NCBI GenBank assembly: GCA_020720385.1 | Contig: DYOR01000016.1 | Location: 6,615 to 41,764, forward strand | Direction: 5' to 3' | Source of the DNA: Rubrivivax sp. | Lineage (GTDB): Bacteria > Pseudomonadota > Gammaproteobacteria > Burkholderiales > Burkholderiaceae_C | DNA: 35,150 nucleotides | Part shown: piece by piece, positions 21,427-28,883 of the stretch | How positions within the stretch are numbered: the stretch's first letter is position 1 | Layout: each line of letters begins with the position of its first letter | Translations under genes and position numbers: made by a program | Notes under the pieces: generated by a model | What the model was told of the DNA's origin: nothing | Seen by the model: the letters and a program-made list of their open reading frames with translations, nothing else | Databases searched by the model: none

Positions 21427-22119
21427 TCAGTGGTGCCCCTTCCTGGGCTTGTGATGGGCTGCGTGGTGTGCGTGCGCCTTGCCTGGCGCATGCAGTGCGC
21501 CTTGCGGCCCGGCCTTCTGCCCGATCTTGCTTTCCGTTCCCGCGAGCAGCTTGCGGATGTTGCCCTCGTGGCGCCAGATGAGGACCAGACTCATCGGCAC
21601 GATGGCCAGCAGCGCGGGCTCGACGCCCCAGATCAGGGCCTGGTAGAACGGTGCGAAAAGCGCCGCCACCAGCGACGCCAGCGACGAGTAGCGGAAGAAC
21701 GCCGCAATGATGAGCCAGGTGAGCAGCGTCGCCGCCCCCAGCCAGGGGTTGATGGCCAGCAGAGCGCCGGCGGCGGTGGCCACGCCCTTGCCGCCCTGGA
21801 AGCGGAAGAACACCGGCCAGACATGGCCGGCGAAGGCCGCCAGCCCGACAAACGCCGCCGTCGTCTCGCCCAGGCCGAAGCGCGCTCCGTAGACCAGCAC
21901 CAGCAGCACCGGCACATAGCCCTTGAGCGCGTCCAGCGACAGCGTGAGGATGGCCGCGGCCCGACTTCCGGAACGCAGCACGTTGGTGGCGCCCGGGTTG
22001 CCCGAGCCGTAGGTGCGCGGGTCGGACAAACCCATCGCGCGGCTGACGATGACGGCGAACGACAACGAGCCGACGAGGTAGGCCGCGACGATGGCGAGGA
22101 GGGAATTCAGGCCTTGCAT
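21427..22119 (-). CDS. plsY: Glycerol-3-phosphate acyltransferase (acyl-phosphate dependent)
   Basis: Inner-membrane enzyme that acylates glycerol-3-phosphate from acyl-phosphate, the first step of phospholipid synthesis. 230 residues with about five membrane segments. Family motifs are GSLSFAVIVSR, DPRTYGSGNPGATNVLRSG (glycerol-3-phosphate binding), the DALKGY motif, GHVWPVFFRFQGGKGVATAAG and LIWRHEGNIRKLLAGTE. The last 30 or so residues form a His/Lys/Ala-rich tail beyond the usual end of PlsY (about 200 residues). The start ATG 22119 is consistent with the first membrane helix. It diverges from the biotin carrier operon. Confidence 0.95.
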   Translation of the reverse strand: MQGLNSLLAIVAAYLVGSLSFAVIVSRAMGLSDPRTYGSGNPGATNVLRSGSRAAAILTLSLDALKGYVPVLLVLVYGARFGLGETTAAFVGLAAFAGHVWPVFFRFQGGKGVATAAGALLAINPWLGAATLLTWLIIAAFFRYSSLASLVAALFAPFYQALIWGVEPALLAIVPMSLVLIWRHEGNIRKLLAGTESKIGQKAGPQGALHAPGKAHAHHAAHHKPRKGHH

Positions 22120-22242
22120 GGGGTGGGGAGTTTACGCGGCGGCTGCGGGCGCCGGCCGCCTGAAGCCGCCCCTGGCACGCGCCTTGGCCGTCACCGGTGG
22201 ATGGGGCCCGGCGCCACTTCGGGGTAACTCCTCATGGACGCC

Positions 22243-22256
22243 GATTGTTAACAATC
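22243..22256. promoter_or_regulatory. Palindromic operator candidate for the GntR/FCD regulator
   Basis: GATTGTTAACAATC is a perfect 14-bp palindrome, 13 bp before the ATG of the first operon gene and inside the only AT-rich patch nearby. Its core TTGTTAACAA fits the GntR pattern GT(N)nAC. It resembles the ATTGTATACAAT-type sites bound by FCD regulators of malonate genes such as MdcY and MatR. The second gene of the operon encodes a GntR/FCD protein, so autoregulation is likely. Binding is inferred. Confidence 0.6.
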
Positions 22257-22269
22257 TGATGATTTACTT

Positions 22270-22482
22270 ATGACCCCTGCATCCTCCGAAGTCACCGGCA
22301 TCGTCTGCCTCGTGCAGGCCCATGCCGGCCAGGTCGTGGCCGAAGGCGACACCCTCGTCGTCGTCGAGTCCATGAAGATGGAAATCCCCGTCTGCGCGCC
22401 ATGCGCCGGCACGGTGCGCGAGCTCCTCGTGGCCGTGGGCGAGGCCGTGGCCGAGGGCGACACCGTGGCCGTGTTGGGCTGA
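22270..22482 (+). CDS. Stand-alone biotin carboxyl carrier protein
   Basis: 70-residue single biotinyl/lipoyl-attachment domain. The biotin site is K36 in VVESMKMEIPV, and the typical Gly turns are HAGQVVAEGDTLVV and VAVGEAVAEGDTVAVLG. It carries CO2 between carboxylase and carboxyltransferase subunits. It is about half the size of the housekeeping AccB and lacks the AccB N-terminal region, so it should serve the acyl-CoA carboxyltransferase at the end of this operon. ATG 22270 is 13 bp after the palindrome, which leaves little room for a leader. The GntR gene starts 4 bp after its stop. Confidence 0.88.
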   Translation: MTPASSEVTGIVCLVQAHAGQVVAEGDTLVVVESMKMEIPVCAPCAGTVRELLVAVGEAVAEGDTVAVLG

Positions 22483-22486
22483 GCCC

Positions 22487-23227
22487 ATGCGCGCCATCGA
22501 CGCCGACCCCGCGCTCTTCTCCCGTTGGGAGGGCGCGGTGGCGTTTCGCCTCTTCGCCGACGAGCCCGTGCCCACGCTCACCGTGCCCGAGCAGATCGCT
22601 GCCCAGGTGGGCGAGCGCATCCTCGACGGCCGGCTCGCGCCCGGCGTGCGCATCGGCGAGCGGGAACTGGCCGACGAATTCCAGGTCAGCCGTGGCCCCG
22701 TGCGCGAGGCCATCCGCATCCTCGAGCGCGAGGGCCTGGCCACGATCCTGGCGCGGCGCGGCGCCATCGTCACGGAACTCTCGGCCGATGAACTGCGCGA
22801 GATCTTCGAGCTGCGCGCGGGCCTCTTCGACATCGTGGCGCGCAAGGTGGCGGCGGCGCCGCCTGCGGAGCTCGTGGCCGTGCTGCGTTCGGGCCTGCTG
22901 CGCCTGGAGACGCTGGCCGAGGCGCCCGAAGGCGGCAGCGACTATGCCGAGACCACCTACCGGCTGCTCCTCATCACCGCACGCTTCTGCGACAACCGGC
23001 GCGTGCAACGGCTGCTCGCGGCACTCTCGCTGCAGACATTGCGCTACAGCAAGCTCGGCCTGGCCACCGTGGAGCGCCGCCGACGCTCGGTGAAGCTGTG
23101 GCGCCAGGCGATGACGGCGCTGGAGCGTGGCGACGCCGAGCGCCTGATGGCCTTGACGCGCCAACGCATTCACGAGTCGGGCGACGAAGCTGCGCGCCGG
23201 CTCGAACCCCGGGGCACCCACACATGA
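22487..23227 (+). CDS. GntR family regulator, FadR/FCD subfamily
   Basis: 246-residue transcription factor. The winged helix-turn-helix (about 33-100) has the GntR signature IAAQVGERILDGRLAPGVRI, ELADEFQVSRGPVREAIRIL and EREGLATILARRGAIV. The C-terminal all-helical FCD effector domain covers about 105-235. Positions that carry metal-binding His in many FCD proteins appear changed: YRLLLITARFCDN where FH.L...SGN is usual, and SVKLWRQAM where an H is usual. Effector binding may therefore be metal-independent. About 30 N-terminal residues precede the wHTH. It probably controls its own operon through the palindrome at 22243-22256. Its TGA overlaps the CoA-transferase ATG. Confidence 0.88.
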   Translation: MRAIDADPALFSRWEGAVAFRLFADEPVPTLTVPEQIAAQVGERILDGRLAPGVRIGERELADEFQVSRGPVREAIRILEREGLATILARRGAIVTELSADELREIFELRAGLFDIVARKVAAAPPAELVAVLRSGLLRLETLAEAPEGGSDYAETTYRLLLITARFCDNRRVQRLLAALSLQTLRYSKLGLATVERRRRSVKLWRQAMTALERGDAERLMALTRQRIHESGDEAARRLEPRGTHT

Positions 23228-24417
23228 ACGAACGCAGCACGAGAGGCCCGCTCGCCGGGCTCACCGTGATCGAGATCGGCAACACCATCGCCGGCCCGGC
23301 CTGTGCGCGGCTGCTGGCGGACTTTGGCGCCGACGTCATCAAGATCGAGCCGCCCGAGGGCGACCCGGTGCGCCAGATGGGAAGGCATGTCGCCACCGAG
23401 TCGGGCGACGCCTCCCTCTATGCCGCGTCGATCCTGCGCGGCAAGCGCTCGGTGGTCCTCGACCTCAAGTCGACCGAGGGCCGCGCCGCCGCGCATGCGC
23501 TGATCGAGCGCGCCGACATCCTGGTGGAGAACAACCGCCCCGGGGTGATGGAGCGCCTGGGCTTCGGCTATGACGTGCTCGCGCAGCGCAACCCCGGCCT
23601 GGTGATGGTGCGCATCAGCGGCTTCGGTCAGGACGGTCCTTACGCCGGCCGCCCCGGCTACGGCGCCATCTGCGAGGCGGTGGGCGGCGTGCGCCACCTC
23701 ACCGGCGACCCCGACCGGCCGCCCGCGCGCGTGGCCCTGGCCACCACCGACTACCTGACTTCGGTGTACGCGGCCTTCGGCGCCATGGCGGCGATTCACG
23801 AGCGCCAGCGCTCGGGGCGCGGACAGGTGGTGGACGCCGCGCTGTACGAGGCCGCCTTCACGCAGCTCGAGCCGATCGTCCCGGCCTACGAGAAGCTGGG
23901 CGAAGTGCCGATGCGCGAAGGCCCCAACCTGCCTTCGATGGCCCCCAACAGCTCGTACCCGACGCGCGACGGCGGCTACGTGCTCATCGCCGCCAACAGC
24001 CAGCCCACCTGGCTGCGCCTGGTGGCCGCCATGGCGCAGCCCGAGCTGGCGCGCGACGAACGCTTTGCCACCATCCGCAGCCGCGGCCGGCCCGAGCACA
24101 TGAAGGCGCTGGACGCGATCATCGCGGCGTGGACCGTGCGCTTCGATGGCCCGGCGCTGGAGGCGCTGCTGCAGGCCGCCGACGTGCCCAATACGCGCGT
24201 CTACACCATCGCCGACATCTACGCCGACGCGCAGTTCACCGCGCGCGGCATGCTGCTGCAGGTGCCCCACCCCACGCTGGGCCACACCACGCAGGCGGGC
24301 ATCGTGCCGCGCCTGTCGGCCACCCCGGGGTGCGTGCGCCACACCGGCCCGGAACTCGGCGCGGACACCGCCGCCGTGCTCGAACAGATCCGTTCATACA
24401 AGGAGCCCACGCCATGA
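23224..24417 (+). CDS. CaiB/BaiF (class III) acyl-CoA transferase
   Basis: 397-residue class III CoA-transferase. It shows the N-terminal GLTVIEIGNTIAGPACARLL, the conserved DFGADVIKIEPPEGDPVR, the nucleotide-binding-like NRPGVMERLG, and the likely catalytic Asp D176 in ALATTDYLTSVYAAFGA, where formyl-CoA transferase has D169. Such enzymes move CoA between a donor ester and a carboxylic acid. The His/Asp racemase pattern of the gene at 10902 is absent, so a true transferase is more likely here. Both ends overlap neighbours by ATGA. It presumably makes the CoA ester of the acid imported through the Bug receptor, which then becomes the carboxyltransferase substrate (inference). Confidence 0.9.
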   Translation: MNERSTRGPLAGLTVIEIGNTIAGPACARLLADFGADVIKIEPPEGDPVRQMGRHVATESGDASLYAASILRGKRSVVLDLKSTEGRAAAHALIERADILVENNRPGVMERLGFGYDVLAQRNPGLVMVRISGFGQDGPYAGRPGYGAICEAVGGVRHLTGDPDRPPARVALATTDYLTSVYAAFGAMAAIHERQRSGRGQVVDAALYEAAFTQLEPIVPAYEKLGEVPMREGPNLPSMAPNSSYPTRDGGYVLIAANSQPTWLRLVAAMAQPELARDERFATIRSRGRPEHMKALDAIIAAWTVRFDGPALEALLQAADVPNTRVYTIADIYADAQFTARGMLLQVPHPTLGHTTQAGIVPRLSATPGCVRHTGPELGADTAAVLEQIRSYKEPTP

Positions 24418-25418
24418 ACCACCCCAACCGCCGCGATGCGCTGGCCTGCCTGGCCGGACTGGCCACGGGCTCCATCCCGCTGGGCACCGCAGCGCAAGCC
24501 CCTGGCTGGCAGCCCACCGAGCGCATCACCTACCTCATCGGCGTGGCTCCCGGCGGCACGGTGGACCTCTACGCCCGCGGCATCCGGGACACGCTGGAGA
24601 CGCTCAAGCTCGTCAACGGCCAGACGATCGTCCCCGAGAACAAGGTCGGTGCGGGCGGCGCACTGGCCCTGCAGGCGCTGGCGGCACAGGCCGGCAACGG
24701 CCACTACCTGGCCACCTTCCACACCGGCGCCATTGCCGGTGCGGTGACCGGCCTCATCCGCGCGGACGTGCGCCAGTTTCCCCCGGTGTCGATGATGGTC
24801 GAGGAAACCTCGCTGGTGGCCGTGCGCGCCGATTCGCCGCTGAAGAGCGCGTCGGACCTGGTGGCCGCGCTCAAGGCCGACCCGATGGGGCTGCGCATCG
24901 CCGTGGCACCGGCGTTGGGGCAGAACACGCACATGGCCATCGCCAAGCCGCTGAAGGTGGCCGGCGTGGCCATCGACAGGCTCACCATCGCGCCCTTCCG
25001 TTCCTCGGGCGAGTCGGTGACGGCCCTGCTCGGTGGGCATGTGGACGTCGTCTCGGCCACCGCGCCGGTGGTGGTGGCGCATGTCGCGGCGGGCAAGCTG
25101 CGCCTCATCGCCAGCGCCGCGGCCGAGCGCGGCAGCGGCCCGCTGGCCGAGGTGAAGACCTGGCGCGAGCAGGGCGTGGCCGCGGACTACGTGAGCTACA
25201 ACGGCGTGCTGTTGGCTCCGAAGGCCACACCCGAACAGTTCCAATTCTGGGAGGTGGCGCTGCGCAAGGTGGCGCAGCACCCGGCCTGGATCGCCATGGT
25301 CGAGCGCTCGGGCAACAAGGCGATCTTCCGCGGCCACGAGGAGTCGATGCGCTACCTGGACACCGAATGGAAGGCGGCGAGCGCGCTGGCCGCCGAGCTC
25401 GGGCTGGCCGGCAAATGA
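24414..25418 (+). CDS. Bug/TctC family periplasmic solute-binding protein
   Basis: 334 residues. The N-terminus (NRRDALACLAGLATGSIPLG) looks like a twin-arginine signal, with cleavage after AQA. The mature part shows Bug family features: ITYLIGVAPGGTVDLYAR near the start, VPENKVGAGGALALQAL, SPLKSASDLVAALKA, and a long region on ligand specificity that cannot be read by eye. Bug proteins bind carboxylates for tripartite tricarboxylate (TctAB) transport, and many Burkholderiales Bug genes are orphans, as here with no tctA or tctB. The overlaps with the CoA-transferase and carboxyltransferase genes imply that the ligand is the pathway substrate. The ligand itself is unknown. Confidence 0.87.
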   Translation: MNHPNRRDALACLAGLATGSIPLGTAAQAPGWQPTERITYLIGVAPGGTVDLYARGIRDTLETLKLVNGQTIVPENKVGAGGALALQALAAQAGNGHYLATFHTGAIAGAVTGLIRADVRQFPPVSMMVEETSLVAVRADSPLKSASDLVAALKADPMGLRIAVAPALGQNTHMAIAKPLKVAGVAIDRLTIAPFRSSGESVTALLGGHVDVVSATAPVVVAHVAAGKLRLIASAAAERGSGPLAEVKTWREQGVAADYVSYNGVLLAPKATPEQFQFWEVALRKVAQHPAWIAMVERSGNKAIFRGHEESMRYLDTEWKAASALAAELGLAGK

Positions 25419-26977
25419 CCCGGCGCGATTTCGAGCCCGCCGGCGAGTGGGCCGCCGAGCTCGCCGAGCTGCAGGCCCGGCGTGCCCAGGCCGCGGCCAT
25501 GGGCGGGCCCGAGGCGCTGGCCAAGTTCGCCTCCAGTGGCCGGCTGAATGCGCGCGAGCGCATCGCTGTGCTGTGCGACGAAGGCAGCTTCTTCGAGATG
25601 GGTCGCATTGCCGGCAAGGGCCACGACGAGGTCGATGGCAGCTTCAAGCGGCTCGACCCGACGAATGCCATCGTCGGCACCGGCCGCATCGACGGGCGCA
25701 AGGTGGCGCTGCACGCCGACGACTTCACCATCCGCGCGGGTTCCTCCGAAGCCACCATCGCCGACAAGTGGATCTACATCGAACGCCTGGCGCAGCAGCT
25801 GCGCATGCCACTGGTGCGGCTGGTGGATTCGGCCGGCGGCAGCGTCAAGCTGCTGATGCAGATCGGCGGCACGAAGATCCCCGAGTACCCGAGCTGGCCG
25901 GCGCAGGAACTGCTGCGCACGGTGCCGGTGGTGGGCGTGGCGCTGGGCGCCTGCGCCGGCCAGGGCGCGATCAAGGTGCTCTCGTCGCACTTCTCGGTGA
26001 TGGTGCGCGGCCAGGCCCAGGTGATGGCCGCCGGGCCGCACGTGGTGCGCCAGGCCTATGGCGTGGAGATCGACAAGAACGAGCTCGGCGGCCACGCCGT
26101 GCACCGCAAGAGCGCCCTGGTGCACAACGAGGCCGTGGACGAGCGCGATGCACTGGCACAGGTGCGGCGCTTCCTCTCGTACCTGCCGGCGAGCGTGTTC
26201 GACATCGCCCCGGTGCTGCCGCGCAGCGACGACCCCGGTCGCGCCGAGGACTCGCTCAAGGACGCCATCCCGCGCGAGCGGCGCAAGATCTACGAGCCGC
26301 GCAAGATCCTCGAAGCGGTGTTCGACCTGGGCTCGATCTTCGAGATCGGACGCTGGCAGGCGGGATCGGTGGTCACCGCGCTGGCGCGCCTGGACGGTAT
26401 CCCGGTGGGCGTGATCGCCAACGACCCCAAGGTGCAGGGCGGCGCGATGAACGCTGCGGCGGCCTACAAGATGGAGCGCCACGTCGAGCTGTGCAGCCTC
26501 TTCGGCCTGCCGGTGGTGAACTTCGTCGACCAGCCCGGCAACGCCACCGGCCTTGAGGCCGAGCTCGCCGGCACGCTGCTCGGCGCCACGCGCCTGGGCC
26601 GGGCGCTGCACGAGAGCCGCTCGCCCTGGGTGAGCATCCTCGTGCGCCGTTGCTTCGGCATGGCCGGTGCGCTGCACGGCCCCAAGGGTGGGGAGCGGCT
26701 CAACCACCGCTTCGCCTGGCCCTCGGCGCGCTGGGGGTCGATCCCCATCGAAGGCGGCGTGATGGCCGCGCACAAGGCCGAGATCGACGCCGCGCCCGAC
26801 CCCGCGGCCAAGCGCGCCGAGCTCGAGGCGCACTATCTGAACATGACCTCGCCGTTTCGCACGGCGGAGAAGTTCGGCGTGCTCGACATCATCGACCCGC
26901 GCGAGACGCGACCCATCCTGTGCGACTGGGTGCAGGACGCCTGGCGCGTGGCCTGCCACCGCGGTGCGCCGCGGTAG
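25415..26977 (+). CDS. Acyl-CoA carboxylase carboxyltransferase subunit (PccB/MmdA-like)
   Basis: 520 residues with the two crotonase-like halves of biotin-dependent carboxyltransferases. The N-terminal half shows the LNARERIAVLCDEGSFFEMG start block, DDFTIRAGSSEATIADKWIY, LVDSAGGSVKL and GACAGQGAIKVLSSHFSVMV. The C-terminal half shows VIANDPKVQGGAMNAAAAYK, VVNFVDQPGNATGLEAELAG and the FAWPSARWGSIPIEGG block. Residue choices around the active sites (AGGSVKL for the usual SGGARIQ, QPGNATG for QPGFMVG) are divergent, so the acyl substrate is not predictable. It could act as a carboxylase with a biotin carboxylase encoded elsewhere, or as part of a decarboxylase like MmdA. The ATG at 25415 overlaps the Bug gene stop. 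Confidence 0.85.
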   Translation: MTRRDFEPAGEWAAELAELQARRAQAAAMGGPEALAKFASSGRLNARERIAVLCDEGSFFEMGRIAGKGHDEVDGSFKRLDPTNAIVGTGRIDGRKVALHADDFTIRAGSSEATIADKWIYIERLAQQLRMPLVRLVDSAGGSVKLLMQIGGTKIPEYPSWPAQELLRTVPVVGVALGACAGQGAIKVLSSHFSVMVRGQAQVMAAGPHVVRQAYGVEIDKNELGGHAVHRKSALVHNEAVDERDALAQVRRFLSYLPASVFDIAPVLPRSDDPGRAEDSLKDAIPRERRKIYEPRKILEAVFDLGSIFEIGRWQAGSVVTALARLDGIPVGVIANDPKVQGGAMNAAAAYKMERHVELCSLFGLPVVNFVDQPGNATGLEAELAGTLLGATRLGRALHESRSPWVSILVRRCFGMAGALHGPKGGERLNHRFAWPSARWGSIPIEGGVMAAHKAEIDAAPDPAAKRAELEAHYLNMTSPFRTAEKFGVLDIIDPRETRPILCDWVQDAWRVACHRGAPR

Positions 26978-27008
26978 ATCGGCCGCACGCATCGCCAACG
27001 GTCCGGCA

Positions 27009-27497
27009 CTACAGCGCGCAGTTCACGGCGCGCGCGCCCAGCACCGCCACGAGCACCGCCGGCGCGATGCCCACCAGGTAGCCGCGCCGCCCGCCGTTGA
27101 TGTAGATGCGCGGCAGTTCGAGCACGCTGGCCTGCACGAACACCGGCACGTCCTTCCTGAAGCCGAAGGGCGAGGTGCCGCCGACGAGGTAGCCACTGTG
27201 GCGCTGCGCCACCTCGGGCTTGCACGGCTCGACCGCTTTCACGCCGATCTCGCGCGCCAGGTTCTTCGTGCTCACCTGGCAGTCGCCGTGCATGAGCACG
27301 ACGAGCGGCTGCGCCTTCTCGTCCTGCATCACCAGCGTCTTCACGACGCTGTGTTCGTCCACACCCAGCTGCCTGGCCGACTCGGCCGTGCCGCCGTGTT
27401 CGACGTAGTCGTAGGGGTGCTCCGTGAACCCGATGCCATGCCCGCGCAGCCACTGCGTGGCGGGCGTCTCGCTGACGTGCTTGGCCTTTTTCGCCAT
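27009..27497 (-). CDS. ybaK: Cys-tRNA(Pro)/Cys-tRNA(Cys) deacylase YbaK
   Basis: Trans-editing enzyme that hydrolyses mischarged Cys-tRNA(Pro), 162 residues (E. coli YbaK has 159). Signatures are YDYVEHGGTAESARQLG, VVKTLVM with the key Lys K53, LVVLMHGDCQVSTKNLARE, HSGYLVGGTSPFGF and RIYINGGRRGYLVGI. The start ATG 27497 (MAKKAKHVSETPATQWLRGH) lies 7 bp after the stop of the murA paralogue, so the two should be co-transcribed. A longer in-frame reading upstream runs into murA and is rejected. It converges with the carboxyltransferase gene 31 bp away. Confidence 0.94.
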   Translation of the reverse strand: MAKKAKHVSETPATQWLRGHGIGFTEHPYDYVEHGGTAESARQLGVDEHSVVKTLVMQDEKAQPLVVLMHGDCQVSTKNLAREIGVKAVEPCKPEVAQRHSGYLVGGTSPFGFRKDVPVFVQASVLELPRIYINGGRRGYLVGIAPAVLVAVLGARAVNCAL

Positions 27498-27504
27498 GCC
27501 GGAG

Positions 27505-28806
27505 TCATTCCCCCTCGACCCACTCGATCTGCGCACCCAGCGCGCGGATGTTCTCGGCGAAATGCGGGTGCGCCCGGCGCACCGGCGTGGCGTTGCGGAT
27601 GGTCGACTTGCCGGGGATGCTCGCCGCGAGCATGAGCAGCGCGATGGCCACGCGGATGATGTAGGGGCTCTCCACCTCGGCGGCGGCGAGCGGTTTGCCG
27701 CCGAAGGTGATGATGCGGTGCGGGTCGGCCATGAAAGCATGGGCGCCGAACTTGCTCAGCTCGCTGGTCCAGCCCATCGCCCCTTCGTAGACCTTGTTCC
27801 AGTACATCACGCTGCCCTCGGCGCGCACGCCCAGGGCGACGAAGATGGGCAACAGGTCCACCGGCAGGTAGGGCCAGGGTGCGGCCTCGATCTTCTGCAG
27901 GATGTTCCTGGTGAAGGGCTCGCGCACCTTCAGCGGGCCGTCGACCACCGTGTGGCTCCAGCCGCCCTCGTGCACCACCTGCACGCCGAACTTGGCGAAG
28001 GTGCGGTCGATGAGCGGGAACTGCTCCGGGGCACTGTTCTTCACCGTGATGCAGCCGCCGGTGATGGCGCCCAGCGCCATGAAGGTCACGGCTTCATGGA
28101 AGTCCTCGGCGAACCTGAACTCGCCGCCACCGAGGCGGCGCACGCCGTGCACGGTGAGCTTGCTCGTGCCTATGCCCTCGATCTGCGCGCCGAGCAGCGC
28201 CATGAAGTGGCAGAACTCCTGCACGTGCGGCTCGCTGGCGGCGTTCATCAGCGTGCTCGTGCCGTGGGCCAGGGCAGCGCACAGGACAAAGTTCTCGGTC
28301 GTGGTGACGCTGGCGTAGTCGAGCCAGTGGTGGCTCGCCTTGAGGCCGCCGTCTGCATGGATGATGAGGGCCTCGGGCCGGCGCTCGACGCGGCAGCCGA
28401 AGCGCTCCATCAGTTCCACATGCGGGTCGATCTCGCGCACGCCCAGGGTGCAGCCCTGCACGTCGTTCTCGATGCGCGCGGCGCCGAAGCGCGCCAGCAG
28501 CGGCGGCACGAGCATGATCGACGAGCGCATCTCCTCGGGCAGGTGGTGCTCGGCGGGGTCGAAGCGCGTGTCGCGGTGGTGCAGGTCGAGGGTGCCCGCG
28601 GCGTAGTCCACGCTCACCTGGCTACCGAGCGCGCGGAAGATCTCGAGGATCTTGCGCACGTCGGTGATCTCCGGGATGCCGACGAGCCGCACCGGCTCGG
28701 CCGAGAGCAGCGTGGCGCAGAGGATGGGCAGCACGGCGTTCTTGTTCGCCGAGGGGACGATGCGGCCGGTCAGCGGCGTGCCGCCATGGACGATGAGGTT
28801 GGCCAT
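27505..28806 (-). CDS. murA: UDP-N-acetylglucosamine 1-carboxyvinyltransferase (divergent MurA paralogue)
   Basis: 433-residue EPSP-synthase-fold protein. MurA adds enolpyruvate to UDP-GlcNAc in the first committed step of peptidoglycan synthesis. Key residues are kept: K22/N23 in SANKNAVLPIL, the PEP-reactive Cys C119 in QGCTLGVREID, and the general-base Asp D317 in YLPVDLLP. Many surrounding positions differ from classical MurA, for example APWPYLPVD in place of the usual HPAFPTD. The C-terminal AHPHFAENIRALGA also replaces the common ERIEDKLRALGA. It is not in a murA-hisG type cluster. It may be a second copy with a different role. The start ATG 28806 (MANLIVHGGTPLTGRI) is well supported. 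Confidence 0.85.
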   Translation of the reverse strand: MANLIVHGGTPLTGRIVPSANKNAVLPILCATLLSAEPVRLVGIPEITDVRKILEIFRALGSQVSVDYAAGTLDLHHRDTRFDPAEHHLPEEMRSSIMLVPPLLARFGAARIENDVQGCTLGVREIDPHVELMERFGCRVERRPEALIIHADGGLKASHHWLDYASVTTTENFVLCAALAHGTSTLMNAASEPHVQEFCHFMALLGAQIEGIGTSKLTVHGVRRLGGGEFRFAEDFHEAVTFMALGAITGGCITVKNSAPEQFPLIDRTFAKFGVQVVHEGGWSHTVVDGPLKVREPFTRNILQKIEAAPWPYLPVDLLPIFVALGVRAEGSVMYWNKVYEGAMGWTSELSKFGAHAFMADPHRIITFGGKPLAAAEVESPYIIRVAIALLMLAASIPGKSTIRNATPVRRAHPHFAENIRALGAQIEWVEGE

Positions 28807-28836
28807 GAAGGGTCTTCTGTGAGTCGGATGGCTGCG

Positions 28837-28842
28837 ATTGTC
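28837..28842 (-). promoter_or_regulatory. Candidate -10 element for the murA paralogue
   Basis: GACAAT on the minus strand, 30 bp before the murA ATG and just downstream of the stop of the truncated aldo/keto reductase. It matches the hexamer seen before lgt and the GNAT gene. No -35 was identified. Confidence 0.3.
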
Positions 28843-28883
28843 GCGCCCGGCGCAGCGCCGCCGCGCCGGCGTGCACTCGGTTA

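Noticed and set aside
22120-22269. A riboswitch or biotin-repressor (BirA) site upstream of the biotin carrier gene.
   Set aside because: No extended structured RNA pattern or BirA-type inverted repeat is visible. The only clear symmetric site is the short GntR-like palindrome.
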